From: an uncultured Caulobacter sp.
Lineage (GTDB): Bacteria > Pseudomonadota > Alphaproteobacteria > Caulobacterales > Caulobacteraceae
Reading direction: 5' to 3'
Length of the DNA: 25,971 bases
Assembly: GCF_937900395.1 (NCBI RefSeq)
Contig: NZ_CALCDX010000249.1
Coordinates: 1 to 25,971, forward strand
Below, in pieces: positions 1 through 8,297 of this stretch (position 1 is its first letter; every line of letters starts with the position of its first letter). A program made the position numbers and the translations under genes. The notes below the pieces were generated by a model. That model was not told the origin of the DNA, searched no databases, and saw only the letters and a program-made list of their open reading frames with translations.

Positions 1-199
1 TCACCGCGGCCTGGCAATCCTCGAACGAGCCGACATTGCCCTTCACCACCATCACACCGAGTTCCTTGGCGCAGGCCTCGGCGGCGGCCTCGTTGCCGGA
101 ATAGCCGGCCGCCACCTTGTGGCCGTCGGCGATCAACCGCTCGCAGATCGCCCGGCCGATACCGCGGGTCCCCCCCGTCACGAACGCAACTCTCGTCAT
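1..199 (-). CDS. phaB: Acetoacetyl-CoA reductase PhaB, N-terminal part (cut by window edge)
   Basis: NADPH-dependent reduction of acetoacetyl-CoA to 3-hydroxybutyryl-CoA, the second step of polyhydroxybutyrate synthesis, in the cytoplasm. Only the first 66 codons are inside the window. They read MTRVAFVTGGTRGIGRAI and onward, with the TGGTRGIG nucleotide-binding loop of classical short-chain dehydrogenases at residues 8-15. The ATG at 197-199 is preceded by a purine-rich GGGAGAGAGAA ribosome site, which fixes the start. It lies 88 bases downstream of phaA on the same strand, the usual phaA-phaB order, so co-transcription is likely. The name rests on the N-terminus plus this context; a generic SDR or FabG paralogue is the alternative. 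Confidence 0.88.
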   Translation of the reverse strand, partial: MTRVAFVTGGTRGIGRAICERLIADGHKVAAGYSGNEAAAEACAKELGVMVVKGNVGSFEDCQAAV

Positions 200-287
200 T
201 TCTCTCTCCCGATTATTGTTCTTGGTTCTTCGTCACCACGCGCCCGGCTCCAACGCCGAGCGCGCGTCCCCGGTGACTTCTAGGCGG

Positions 288-1463
<1,176 letters not shown>

Positions 1464-1520
1464 GCGATAGCTCCCGTAACGATCCGAAGCGGCGCCTTCG
1501 CGATCGCGGCGCCATTGTTT

Positions 1521-1531
1521 TTGCAGTGCAA
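1521..1531. promoter_or_regulatory. Candidate PhaR operator, TTGCA-G-TGCAA
   Basis: An 11-base perfect palindrome, TTGCAGTGCAA, lies 58 bases upstream of the phaA start, and a further TTGCAC half-site follows at 1540-1545. PhaR proteins of Paracoccus and Rhodobacter are known to bind TGC/GCA-rich inverted repeats near pha genes, including phaR itself. Assigning this site to PhaR is inference from that resemblance and from its position. Confidence 0.5.
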
Positions 1532-1582
1532 CACCACCTTGCACATCCCTGCCGCCTTCGTCATCAGCACATTTTCATGGCT

Positions 1583-1604
1583 TGATGACGGCTCCAAGTC
1601 ATCA
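1583..1604. repeat. Inverted repeat TGATGAC-8-GTCATCA between phaA and phaR
   Basis: Seven-base perfect arms (1583-1589 and 1598-1604) around an 8-base spacer, with another TCATCAG copy at 1561-1567. The layout suggests a binding site for a dimeric regulator. The protein is unknown. Confidence 0.45.
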
Positions 1605-1680
1605 GACCACTGGCGCCATGCCTTTGCATTCGCGATAGTGCGATGCGAAAAGCGGACGTAACCGCTGTCTAGGGAACGAA

Positions 1681-2331
1681 ATGTCCGAGAACCCTGAAAA
1701 AGGCGAAACGGCCGCCGGGACCGAAAAAACGGCCGGCCAGCGCGTGATCATCAAGAAATACGCCAACCGTCGCCTCTACAACACAGCGTCTTCCTCTTAC
1801 GTCACCCTCGAGCACCTGGCCGAGATGGTGAAGGAAGGCGTCGACTTCGTGGTCTATGACGCCAAGACGAACGACGACATCACCCGCTCGGTGCTGACCC
1901 AGATCATCTTCGAGGAAGAAAACCGCGGCGGCGGCCAGAACCTGCTGCCCATCCAGTTCCTCCGCCAGCTGATCGGCTTCTACGGCAACTCCATGCAGGC
2001 CTTCCTGCCCTCGTACCTGGAGATGTCGCTGGAGAGCTTCACCAAGCAGCAGGAGCGCCTGCGCGGCCAGCTGGCCAACATGGCGCCGGGCAAGATGCCG
2101 GGCATGGGCGTGTACGAGGAACAGATCCGCCAGAACATGGCGCTGTTCGACCGCGCCATGAAGATGTTCTCGCCGTTCGCCTATGTCCGTCCCGAGGACG
2201 CGCCCGCCCCGGCGCCCGAGCCGGCCCCGGCCGCGCAGCCCGCCGCGCCGACCGACGACTCTCTGGCCGACCTCAAGCGTCAGCTGGCGGCGATGCAGGA
2301 GCAGATCGCCAAGCTGGCCACCAAGTCTTAA
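1681..2331 (+). CDS. phaR: Polyhydroxyalkanoate synthesis repressor PhaR
   Basis: Cytoplasmic regulator that, in studied relatives, represses phasin and its own gene until it is titrated onto nascent PHA granules. The 216-residue product has the PHB/PHA accumulation regulator DNA-binding domain at about residues 20-80 (RVIIKKYANRRLYNT, then the YVTLEHLAEMV and VVYDAKTNDDITRSVLTQII blocks). A granule/oligomer-binding region follows at about 90-165. A Pro/Ala linker (173-190) leads to a short C-terminal coiled coil (about 193-212). The ATG at 1681 is preceded by a GGGAA purine stretch. It is divergent from phaA-phaB, an arrangement that permits one operator region to control both sides. Confidence 0.95.
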   Translation: MSENPEKGETAAGTEKTAGQRVIIKKYANRRLYNTASSSYVTLEHLAEMVKEGVDFVVYDAKTNDDITRSVLTQIIFEEENRGGGQNLLPIQFLRQLIGFYGNSMQAFLPSYLEMSLESFTKQQERLRGQLANMAPGKMPGMGVYEEQIRQNMALFDRAMKMFSPFAYVRPEDAPAPAPEPAPAAQPAAPTDDSLADLKRQLAAMQEQIAKLATKS

Positions 2332-2380
2332 CCACGCCTGGCGAGACCTTCTTAACCGTCCTCTCTCTACCGTCCCTTGC

Positions 2381-2707
2381 ATGAACGGCCCGATCGACCC
2401 CATTCGACGCCTTGGCCTCACGCGACGCGCCCTGCCCGCGCCGCGCGACGCCAGCCGTCATGAGGACGCCGAAGAGACCGTTCTTTCGGCCGAGGACGAG
2501 GACGAGCAGCCCGCCGCCCCTCCGCCGCGCCGCGAAGGCTTCGCCGCCTTCGCCGCCCACCTGATGGGTCAGGTCGGTCAGAAACGCGGCCTGCGCGGTG
2601 GGCAGGAAGTGCTCAACGCGGCCAGATCGACCTATCTCGGCACGGAATATTCCGGTCCCGCCGACCGCCGCCCCAAGGCCGGCCTGATCAAGAAGACCAA
2701 CATCTAG
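2381..2707 (+). CDS. Hypothetical protein, 108 aa, downstream of phaR
   Basis: Function not recognised. The open frame extends much further upstream, but inside phaR it is an Arg/Ser/Pro-rich shadow. The ATG at 2381, 49 bases after the phaR stop, gives a sensible protein: MNGPIDPIRRLGLTRR, then an acidic and proline-rich low-complexity stretch (about 28-50). A more conserved-looking C-terminal half follows (FAAFAAHLMGQ, GQEVLNAARSTYLGTEYSG) and the protein ends in basic KKTNI. There is no signal peptide or membrane segment. No good ribosome site precedes the ATG, so translation may depend on phaR read-through or a leaderless transcript. Its stop shares the four bases CTAG with the convergent neighbour. 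Confidence 0.65.
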   Translation: MNGPIDPIRRLGLTRRALPAPRDASRHEDAEETVLSAEDEDEQPAAPPPRREGFAAFAAHLMGQVGQKRGLRGGQEVLNAARSTYLGTEYSGPADRRPKAGLIKKTNI

Positions 2708-3006
2708 CGCTTCAACGCGGCCAGCTCGGCTTCCAGAGCGGCGACCCGCGCTTCCAGCGCCGCGATCCGCTGCGCGTCGCTGACTGGCGGCGGCCGTACG
2801 CCCGCGCGGGACGCCGCCTCGGCCGCCGGAACGCCTAGAAGCTCGGCGAAAACAGAGACTTCCCGCATCGACAGCTCGCGCTGGTCCTTGAACGCCAGCG
2901 CCAGCTCGGCCTCGCTCATGCCCGCCGCGGCGGCCAGCACGGTGCGGTCCAAGCCCCGTTCGGCCAAGCGCGCGTCATACCAGGCCTTGTCGAAGAACAG
3001 GGCCAT
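2704..3006 (-). CDS. Small HTH-like protein with C-terminal coiled coil, 100 aa
   Basis: Not a named family that I recognise. Residues about 10-62 resemble a Cro/C1 (XRE)-type helix-turn-helix (LDRTVLAAAAGMSEAELALAFKDQRELSMREVSVFAELLGVPAAEAASRAG). An Ala/Leu/Glu heptad stretch from about residue 80 to the end (RIAALEARVAALEAELAALKR) predicts a coiled coil for dimerisation. It could be a small DNA-binding regulator or a scaffold. The ATG at 3004-3006 has an AAGGCGG ribosome site about six bases upstream. It is convergent with the gene downstream of phaR, with stop codons overlapping in CTAG. No sign of transfer. Confidence 0.75.
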   Translation of the reverse strand: MALFFDKAWYDARLAERGLDRTVLAAAAGMSEAELALAFKDQRELSMREVSVFAELLGVPAAEAASRAGVRPPPVSDAQRIAALEARVAALEAELAALKR

Positions 3007-3144
3007 CAGCGACCGCCTTGGCGCGAAACTTGCTTAACCGCGGGGGAATTCAACTTCGCGAGCCCGTCATGCTGTCCCTCGCCATCCGCATCTTCGACGT
3101 CACGGTCGTGGCCCTGATCTTCACGGCGCTGACCTAATCTATCC

Positions 3145-3272
3145 CCGACCTCCCCGGCGAATGCCGGGGCCCAGATTCATCCTGAGCGGTTTGGGATGCC
3201 CCGCCAACACGCCATGAGAGCCGGTTAGGCTCTTGTCTCGATCTGGACCCCGGCATTCGCCGGGGAGATCGG
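3145..3272. repeat. REPIN-like inverted pair, type A, copy 1
   Basis: Two 32-base arms (3145-3176 and 3241-3272) are reverse complements with two mismatches and enclose a 64-base loop. Each arm holds its own short palindrome, CCCCGGCGAATGCCGGGG. A second copy with perfect arms lies at 20473-20604. This copy sits just downstream of the thiolase stop at 3281-3283 and could also act as an mRNA-stabilising 3' hairpin; no T-tract is present. Confidence 0.85.
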
Positions 3273-3280
3273 ATATGGAG

Positions 3281-4561
3281 TTAAGCGCTCTCCAGCAGCA
3301 TCATCGTGCCCTGGCCGCCGTCGGCGCAGATGCTGACGATGGCCCGCTCGCCCTTCGGACGCGAGGCCAGCTCCTTCACCGTCTGACTGATGATCCGCGC
3401 GCCCGTGGCCCCGAACGGGTGGCCAAGGGCTAGGCTGCCGCCGTTGGGGTTCATCCGCTCGCGCGGGAAGGCGCCCATCGGCGCGGTCACCCCGGCCTTT
3501 TCGCTCAGGAACTTGGCGCTCTCCCAGGCGGCGATGTGCGACAGCACCTGGGCGGCGAAGGCCTCGTGAATTTCCCACAGACCGATGTCGGCATAGGTCA
3601 GGCCGTTGCGCACCAGCATGCGCGGCACGCCATAGGCCGGCGCCATCAAGAGCCCCTCGTGACGCAGGTCGATCGAGGTGACCTCGTAGTCGACCAGCCG
3701 CACCTTCGGCGTCTCGCCCGGCAGACGCGCCATGCCCGCCGCCGAGCCCACCCAGACCGCGGCCGCCCCGTCGGTGAGGGGCGAGGAGTTGCCGGCCGTC
3801 AGCGTGCCCTTGCCGCTGGTCCTGTCGAAGGCGGGTCCCAGCTTGGCCAGCTTTTCCAGCGAGGTGTCCTTGCGCGGGATGCTGTCGCGCTTGGCCTCGC
3901 CGACAGGGATGACCAGATCGTCGAAGAAGCCGCTCTCCCAACCCTTCACCGCGCCCTGGTGGCTGGCCAGGGCGATGGCGTCCTGATCGGCGCGGGAGAG
4001 GTTCCATTCCTTGGCGGTGATCTCGGTGTGCTCGCCCATGGAGAGGCCCGTAACCCGGTTGACCACCTTGGGGATGAACAGGCGCACGTCCTTCAGGTTC
4101 AGCGCGCTCAGCGCCGCCAGTCGCTGCTGGCCGGTCTTGGCGTTCTGGAACTTGCGGATCCAGTCCGACAGCGCGACCGACAGGCCCAGCTGCACCCGGC
4201 TCATGCTCTCGACCCCGCCCACGAGAGCGAGATCGCGGCCCCGGCCGTCGACCATGCCGGCCGCCTCGATCGCGCCGATCATGCTGGTCGAGCACGCCAT
4301 CACGGTCGAGAAGGCGGGAATGGTCGGATCGCCGCCGGCGTCCAGCAGCACCTCGCGCGCCAGGTTGCTCCAGGTCAGGTTCGGAATGACCGTGCCCCAG
4401 ACGGCGAAGTCGGGCTTGGCCCGCGCCAGCATCGCCTTGACCACCGGGACCGACAGGCCGATCGCATCGTGGCCGGCCAGAGCGCCGTCGACCTTGGCGA
4501 AGGGCGTGCGGACGCCCGCGGCGAGCCAGACGCCAGCGGCGGGAGAGGAGACGGCGGCCAT
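3281..4561 (-). CDS. Acetyl-CoA C-acyltransferase (degradative-type thiolase)
   Basis: Thiolytic cleavage of 3-ketoacyl-CoA to acetyl-CoA and a shortened acyl-CoA, probably in fatty-acid beta-oxidation. The 426 residues exceed PhaA and match the longer FadI-like branch. Cys90 in VMACSTS is the nucleophile, His381 lies in GHPFGATGAR and Cys412 in CADGGQGT. The NEAF-type motif appears as IHEAFAAQ. The ATG at 4559-4561 has GGAG eight bases upstream. The gene stands alone: a REPIN-like repeat follows it and hemF diverges from it. No hydratase/dehydrogenase partner (FadJ) is adjacent, so the physiological substrate is not set by context. Confidence 0.9.
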   Translation of the reverse strand: MAAVSSPAAGVWLAAGVRTPFAKVDGALAGHDAIGLSVPVVKAMLARAKPDFAVWGTVIPNLTWSNLAREVLLDAGGDPTIPAFSTVMACSTSMIGAIEAAGMVDGRGRDLALVGGVESMSRVQLGLSVALSDWIRKFQNAKTGQQRLAALSALNLKDVRLFIPKVVNRVTGLSMGEHTEITAKEWNLSRADQDAIALASHQGAVKGWESGFFDDLVIPVGEAKRDSIPRKDTSLEKLAKLGPAFDRTSGKGTLTAGNSSPLTDGAAAVWVGSAAGMARLPGETPKVRLVDYEVTSIDLRHEGLLMAPAYGVPRMLVRNGLTYADIGLWEIHEAFAAQVLSHIAAWESAKFLSEKAGVTAPMGAFPRERMNPNGGSLALGHPFGATGARIISQTVKELASRPKGERAIVSICADGGQGTMMLLESA

Positions 4562-4630
4562 GGCGAAAGCTCCGAAGCGGGGGAAGATCCTCGCCTATAT
4601 GGGATCGCCGTCCGCCGCTTGTCGAATTTC

Positions 4631-4644
4631 GTCGTCCTGACGAC
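4631..4644. promoter_or_regulatory. Palindrome GTCGTC-CT-GACGAC between thiolase and hemF
   Basis: A perfect 6+2+6 inverted repeat lies in the 126-base divergent gap, 44 bases before the hemF start. Its position suits an operator for hemF, the thiolase gene or both. No regulator can be named from the sequence, and it does not resemble an FNR box. Confidence 0.35.
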
Positions 4645-4687
4645 TTCAAGCTTTGCACGCGCGCGCCGGGCGGCTTAATCGGCGAGC

Positions 4688-5560
4688 ATGAGCACCGAAC
4701 AAGACCTCGACTCTAAGAAGGCCCGAGCCCGGGCGTGGTTCGAAAGCCTGCGCGACCAGATCTGCGCGGAGTTCGAGCGCCTGGAGGACGAGGCTCCGGC
4801 GGACCTCTATCCCGGCGCGCCCGGCCGCTTCGAGAAGAAGCCCTGGACCCGCGAGGCGGGCGGCGGCGGCGTCATGGGCATGATGCACGGCCGCCTGTTC
4901 GAGAAGGTCGGCGTCCACGTCTCGACGGTGCATGGGACCTTCACGCCCGAGATGGCCAAGAACATGCCGGGCGCCGACCAGGACCCCCGCTTCTTCGCCA
5001 CCGGCATCAGCCTGATCGCGCACATGACCAATCCGCGCGTGCCGGCCGTGCACATGAACACCCGCTTCATCGCCACGACCAAGAGCTGGTTCGGCGGCGG
5101 CGGGGACCTGACCCCCCTGCTCGGGTACCAGCGCCAGCAGGACTTCCCCGACGCCATCGACTTCCACGCCGCCTACCAGCGCGCGTGCGACAAGTACGAT
5201 CCGGCCTGGCACACGAAGTACAAGGCCTGGTGCGACGAGTACTTCTTCCTTCCCCATCGCAACGAGCCGCGCGGCATCGGCGGCATCTTCTACGACCACC
5301 ACGACAGCGGTGACTGGGAGCGCGATTTCGCCTTCACCCAGGACGTCGGCCGCGCCTTCCTCGAGATCTATCCGACGCTGGTGCGCCGCCGCATGGGCGA
5401 GGCCTGGACCGCCGAAGAGCGCGAGCAGCAGCTGGTCCAGCGCGGCCGCTATGTCGAGTTCAACCTGCTGTACGACCGCGGCACGACCTTCGGCCTGAAG
5501 ACCGGCGGCAATGTCGAGTCGATCCTCAGCTCCATGCCGCCGGCGGTGAAATGGCCCTAG
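4688..5560 (+). CDS. hemF: Oxygen-dependent coproporphyrinogen III oxidase HemF
   Basis: Converts coproporphyrinogen III to protoporphyrinogen IX with O2 in haem synthesis; a cytoplasmic homodimer in the known enzymes. The 290 residues are the usual family length. All signature blocks are present in order: GGGGVMGMMHG near residue 60, NPRVPAVHMNTRF near 115, WFGGGGDLTPLLGY near 140, and the CDEYFFLPHRNEPRGIGGIFYD motif near 180-205. The C-terminal block GRYVEFNLLYDRGTTFGLKTGGNVESILSSMPP follows. The ATG at 4688 has only a weak ribosome site. The last ten bases overlap the start of the CPBP protease gene, so the two are probably co-transcribed and translationally coupled. Confidence 0.96.
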   Translation: MSTEQDLDSKKARARAWFESLRDQICAEFERLEDEAPADLYPGAPGRFEKKPWTREAGGGGVMGMMHGRLFEKVGVHVSTVHGTFTPEMAKNMPGADQDPRFFATGISLIAHMTNPRVPAVHMNTRFIATTKSWFGGGGDLTPLLGYQRQQDFPDAIDFHAAYQRACDKYDPAWHTKYKAWCDEYFFLPHRNEPRGIGGIFYDHHDSGDWERDFAFTQDVGRAFLEIYPTLVRRRMGEAWTAEEREQQLVQRGRYVEFNLLYDRGTTFGLKTGGNVESILSSMPPAVKWP

Positions 5561-6312
5561 CCCAGGCGTCGCTGGGCCGCCGAATCGCGGCGTTCGTCAT
5601 CCTGTTCGCCCTCTACCAGTCGGCGGAGGGCGTCGGCGGCCTGCTGCTCCACAACGGCGCGGCGCAGGCCGTGCTGATGATCCTGGCCCTGCTGGTCGGC
5701 TGGCCGGTCGGACGCTGGCTGCTCGGCTATCGCGGCTATGACGCCTACGCCCTGGACCTGAAGCCCGGCTGGCCGCGACTGGTCGCGTCCGGCCTGCTCC
5801 TGGCGGCGCTGGCCCGCCTCGCGGCGCTGTTCTGGGGCTTGGCCGACGGGACGTTCGTCCTGGACGCGCCGCCCGCGCCGCATACGCCGATCTTCGGAAC
5901 TGGCTTCATCCTGGGCGCGGCGCTCTCGACCTTCGTTCCCTCGGTCGCCGAGGACATCCTGACCCGCGGCTTCTGGCTGAAGGCGGCCGGCGTCGCCTGG
6001 ACCGGTCCGGCTTTCGTCCTGGCGACCAGCGCGATCTATGTCCTGAACCACGTCTTCCGCCTGGGCGATGGCCCAGTCGAGTGGATGCGGCTGTTCTGCT
6101 TTGGCCTGGCCTATGCCTGCGCCGCCTGGCGCTGGAAGAGCCTGTGGGCGGCCGTCGGCCTGCACTGGGGCTGGAACCTGACGAACGCCGTCCTGGACGG
6201 CTTCGTCACGATCGACGCCGTCCATCCGGCGGGGTCGCCCTGGCTGTCGGCCGGCGCGCATCTCGCCATGGCCGCGCTGGTCCTGCTGTGGCCGAAACGG
6301 GAAGCCGCTTAG
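5551..6312 (+). CDS. CPBP family intramembrane metalloprotease (CAAX-protease-like)
   Basis: An integral membrane protein of 253 residues with about seven or eight hydrophobic segments and the CPBP (Abi, Rce1-like) active-site motifs. Motif 1 is AEDILTRGFW (E-D-x-x-x-R, where most members have E-E-x-x-x-R). Motif 2 is IYVLNHVFRL and motif 3 is HWGWNLTNAV (H-x-x-x-N). Family members cleave prenylated or other membrane proteins or act in bacteriocin self-immunity; the substrate here is unknown. The ATG at 5551 lies inside the last codons of hemF (ten-base overlap), suggesting coupling. The stop overlaps the convergent amidotransferase gene by four bases. Confidence 0.85.
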   Translation: MALAQASLGRRIAAFVILFALYQSAEGVGGLLLHNGAAQAVLMILALLVGWPVGRWLLGYRGYDAYALDLKPGWPRLVASGLLLAALARLAALFWGLADGTFVLDAPPAPHTPIFGTGFILGAALSTFVPSVAEDILTRGFWLKAAGVAWTGPAFVLATSAIYVLNHVFRLGDGPVEWMRLFCFGLAYACAAWRWKSLWAAVGLHWGWNLTNAVLDGFVTIDAVHPAGSPWLSAGAHLAMAALVLLWPKREAA

Positions 6313-7037
6313 CCGTTCGCGGCCTGCGCCAGGAAGCGGTTGATCCACTCGGCCATCCGGGCCCGGTCGTTCGCCCGGCCCAGGCTGGCGATCGCCGCGT
6401 CGGCCTGTTCCTCGGAAAAGCGCGTCCCGCGGCGAGCCTCGATCAGGGCCTTGGCGTAGGCCGGATCGAACTCCGGATGGAACTGCATCGAGATCGCCCT
6501 GGCCTCGTCGTAGGACAGGATGCCGTAGGGCGTGAAGGCGCTTCCTCCGAGAACCCGGGCGTCGGCGGGGATCTCGACGACCTGGTCCTGGTGCGACGCC
6601 GGCACGGCGACGGCGGCGGCGCCGTCCATCCACGGGGCGGGGTCGGAGAGCTCATAGGCGTGCAGGCCGACGCCCCAGCCCTTGTCGGACTTCACCACCT
6701 TGCCGCCGAACGCCTCGGCCATGATCTGGTGGCCAAAGCAGACGCCGACCAGCGGCGTTTCGCCCTTGGCCTGGCGCAGGAAGGCCTTGAGCGGCTCAAT
6801 CCACGGCAGCGGGTCATAAACGCCGGCCGCCGAGCCGGTGATGACATAGGCGTCGTTCTCGGCCGGGTCCGTCGGCAGTTCGCCGCGCTGGACGTCGTAG
6901 GCGCGGTAGATGTGGGCGGACCCCAGCAGCGCCTGGAACATCGCGCCATAGCCGCCATAGGCCTGCAGCAGGTCGCCCGGCGGTTCGCCGGTCTCAAGCA
7001 GCCCGACCCTCAAGCGTGTCCCCGTCAGCTGGCTCAA
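6309..7037 (-). CDS. Class I glutamine amidotransferase-like protein
   Basis: A stand-alone GATase1-fold protein of 242 residues related to GMP synthase glutaminase and YfeJ/GuaA-like domains. The triad is visible: Cys100 in GVCFGHQ (nucleophile elbow), His187 and Glu189 in FHPEF. It probably hydrolyses glutamine or a gamma-glutamyl compound; the acceptor partner is not obvious. It is the last gene of the minus-strand operon, and its ATG (7035-7037) overlaps the stop of the CCA-adding enzyme gene as ATGA, implying translational coupling. Similar orphan proteins are often labelled GMP synthase, but no ATP-pyrophosphatase domain follows. Confidence 0.88.
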   Translation of the reverse strand: MSQLTGTRLRVGLLETGEPPGDLLQAYGGYGAMFQALLGSAHIYRAYDVQRGELPTDPAENDAYVITGSAAGVYDPLPWIEPLKAFLRQAKGETPLVGVCFGHQIMAEAFGGKVVKSDKGWGVGLHAYELSDPAPWMDGAAAVAVPASHQDQVVEIPADARVLGGSAFTPYGILSYDEARAISMQFHPEFDPAYAKALIEARRGTRFSEEQADAAIASLGRANDRARMAEWINRFLAQAANG

Positions 7038-8284
7038 TAGACCATCCCCTGGGCGACGGCTTTCAGGCGTTCGATGACGCTAAACTTGTCGTCGATGAAG
7101 TCCTGGTCGATCCACCAGAGCTCGACCTCGCGCATCACCTTGCCGACCATCGGCCCCTTGGGCACGCCGGCCTTCAGGATCTCCTCGCCGGTCAGCGGCA
7201 GGGCGGGCGGCGCCCAGGTCTCGGCCAGAGCCAGCAGCGCGCGCCATTGCGGCGCGGTCGAGGCGCGCTCCGATCCCGCCCAGGCCAGCTTGACCTGGTC
7301 GCGGAAGGCGCGCGGGCCGATCGCATAGATCGCCCGGCGGGCCTCGCGCGGGCTCATCCACGAGACGATCCTCGGACCGTCGGTCTTGGCCTCGACGATG
7401 CGGTCGCGGTCGGCGTTGGAGAGGCGCAGGCGCTCGGCCAACGCCTTGGCGTCGCCGTCGTCGGGCGTCATGGCCACGAAGCGCAGCAGGGCGTCGGTCT
7501 CGAACAGCTGCTCGGTCTCGATGGCGACCAGCGCGTCGAAGCGGGCCAGCGACTGGACCGTCGGCAGGATCGCCGCCAAGACGCCCGTGGCGGCCATCAG
7601 GCGGAAGGCGGGCCGCGGATCATCGGCGGCCAATGTCTTCATCAGCTCCTTCTGGATTCGCTCGGCCGTGCCGCCCAGCAGCATGTCCTTCAGCGCCGCG
7701 CAGGCGGCCAAGGCCTCGGCGTCCAGCTCGCCCCGGCCGTACCAGGCCTGGAAGCGGAAGAAGCGCAGGATCCGCAGATAGTCCTCGCGGATGCGGGTCA
7801 TCGGATCGCCGACGAAGACGACGCGGCCGGCGCGGGCGTCCTCGACACCCTGGCCGACGGGATCGAACACCGTCCCTTGCGCGTCGGCATAGAGGGCGTT
7901 GAAGCGGAAATCGCGTCGCTGGGCGTCCTCGGCCCAGTCCGACGTGAAGGCGACCACCGCCCGGCGGCCGTCGGTGGCGACGTCGCGGCGCAGGGTGGTC
8001 ACCTCGTAGGGCCGCCCCCCCGACAGCGCCGTGACCGTGCCGTGCTCGACGCCGGTCGGCACGGCGCGCAGCCCCGCCTGCTCGATCGCCTCGATGATCT
8101 GGTCCGGCGTCAGGGTGGTGGCGATGTCGACGTCGTCGACCGGCTTGCCCATCAGGGCGTTGCGAACGCAACCGCCGACGAAGCGCGCGCAGCCCGCGCC
8201 GCCCTTGGCCTCGAGGGCGGCGATCACCGCCTGAGTCTGGGGCAGCGCCATCCAGGGGGGCACGCCGATCGATACGCCGCTCAA
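7034..8284 (-). CDS. cca: CCA tRNA nucleotidyltransferase (class II poly(A) polymerase family)
   Basis: Adds or repairs the 3' CCA of tRNAs. The 416-residue product begins with the nucleotidyltransferase head: RFVGGCVRNALMG, then the metal-binding DVD (Asp51, Asp53) and the RRDFRFNAL motif. The FVGDPMTRIREDYLRILRFFRF block and a helical tRNA-binding C-terminus follow. The assigned start is TTG (8282-8284), eight bases after GGGAG. The first in-frame ATG (8249-8251, giving MALPQTQ) has no ribosome site and is the alternative. It lies 13 bases after the Nudix gene and overlaps the amidotransferase start by four bases. A pure poly(A) polymerase is less likely. Confidence 0.93.
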   Translation of the reverse strand: MSGVSIGVPPWMALPQTQAVIAALEAKGGAGCARFVGGCVRNALMGKPVDDVDIATTLTPDQIIEAIEQAGLRAVPTGVEHGTVTALSGGRPYEVTTLRRDVATDGRRAVVAFTSDWAEDAQRRDFRFNALYADAQGTVFDPVGQGVEDARAGRVVFVGDPMTRIREDYLRILRFFRFQAWYGRGELDAEALAACAALKDMLLGGTAERIQKELMKTLAADDPRPAFRLMAATGVLAAILPTVQSLARFDALVAIETEQLFETDALLRFVAMTPDDGDAKALAERLRLSNADRDRIVEAKTDGPRIVSWMSPREARRAIYAIGPRAFRDQVKLAWAGSERASTAPQWRALLALAETWAPPALPLTGEEILKAGVPKGPMVGKVMREVELWWIDQDFIDDKFSVIERLKAVAQGMVY

Positions 8285-8297
8285 GCCTTGTTCTCCC

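Larger units (their letters stand above)
1464..1680. promoter_or_regulatory. Divergent phaA/phaR control region
   Basis: 217 bases separate the start codons of phaA (leftward) and phaR (rightward), so both promoters must lie here. The stretch is less G+C rich than the coding DNA around it and holds several inverted repeats, given separately. I could not assign -35/-10 elements with confidence. Confidence 0.7.

Noticed and set aside
3536..4678. Plus-strand open frame of 380 codons opposite the second thiolase
   Set aside because: Shadow frame typical of high-G+C coding DNA. The thiolase on the minus strand explains the region fully.
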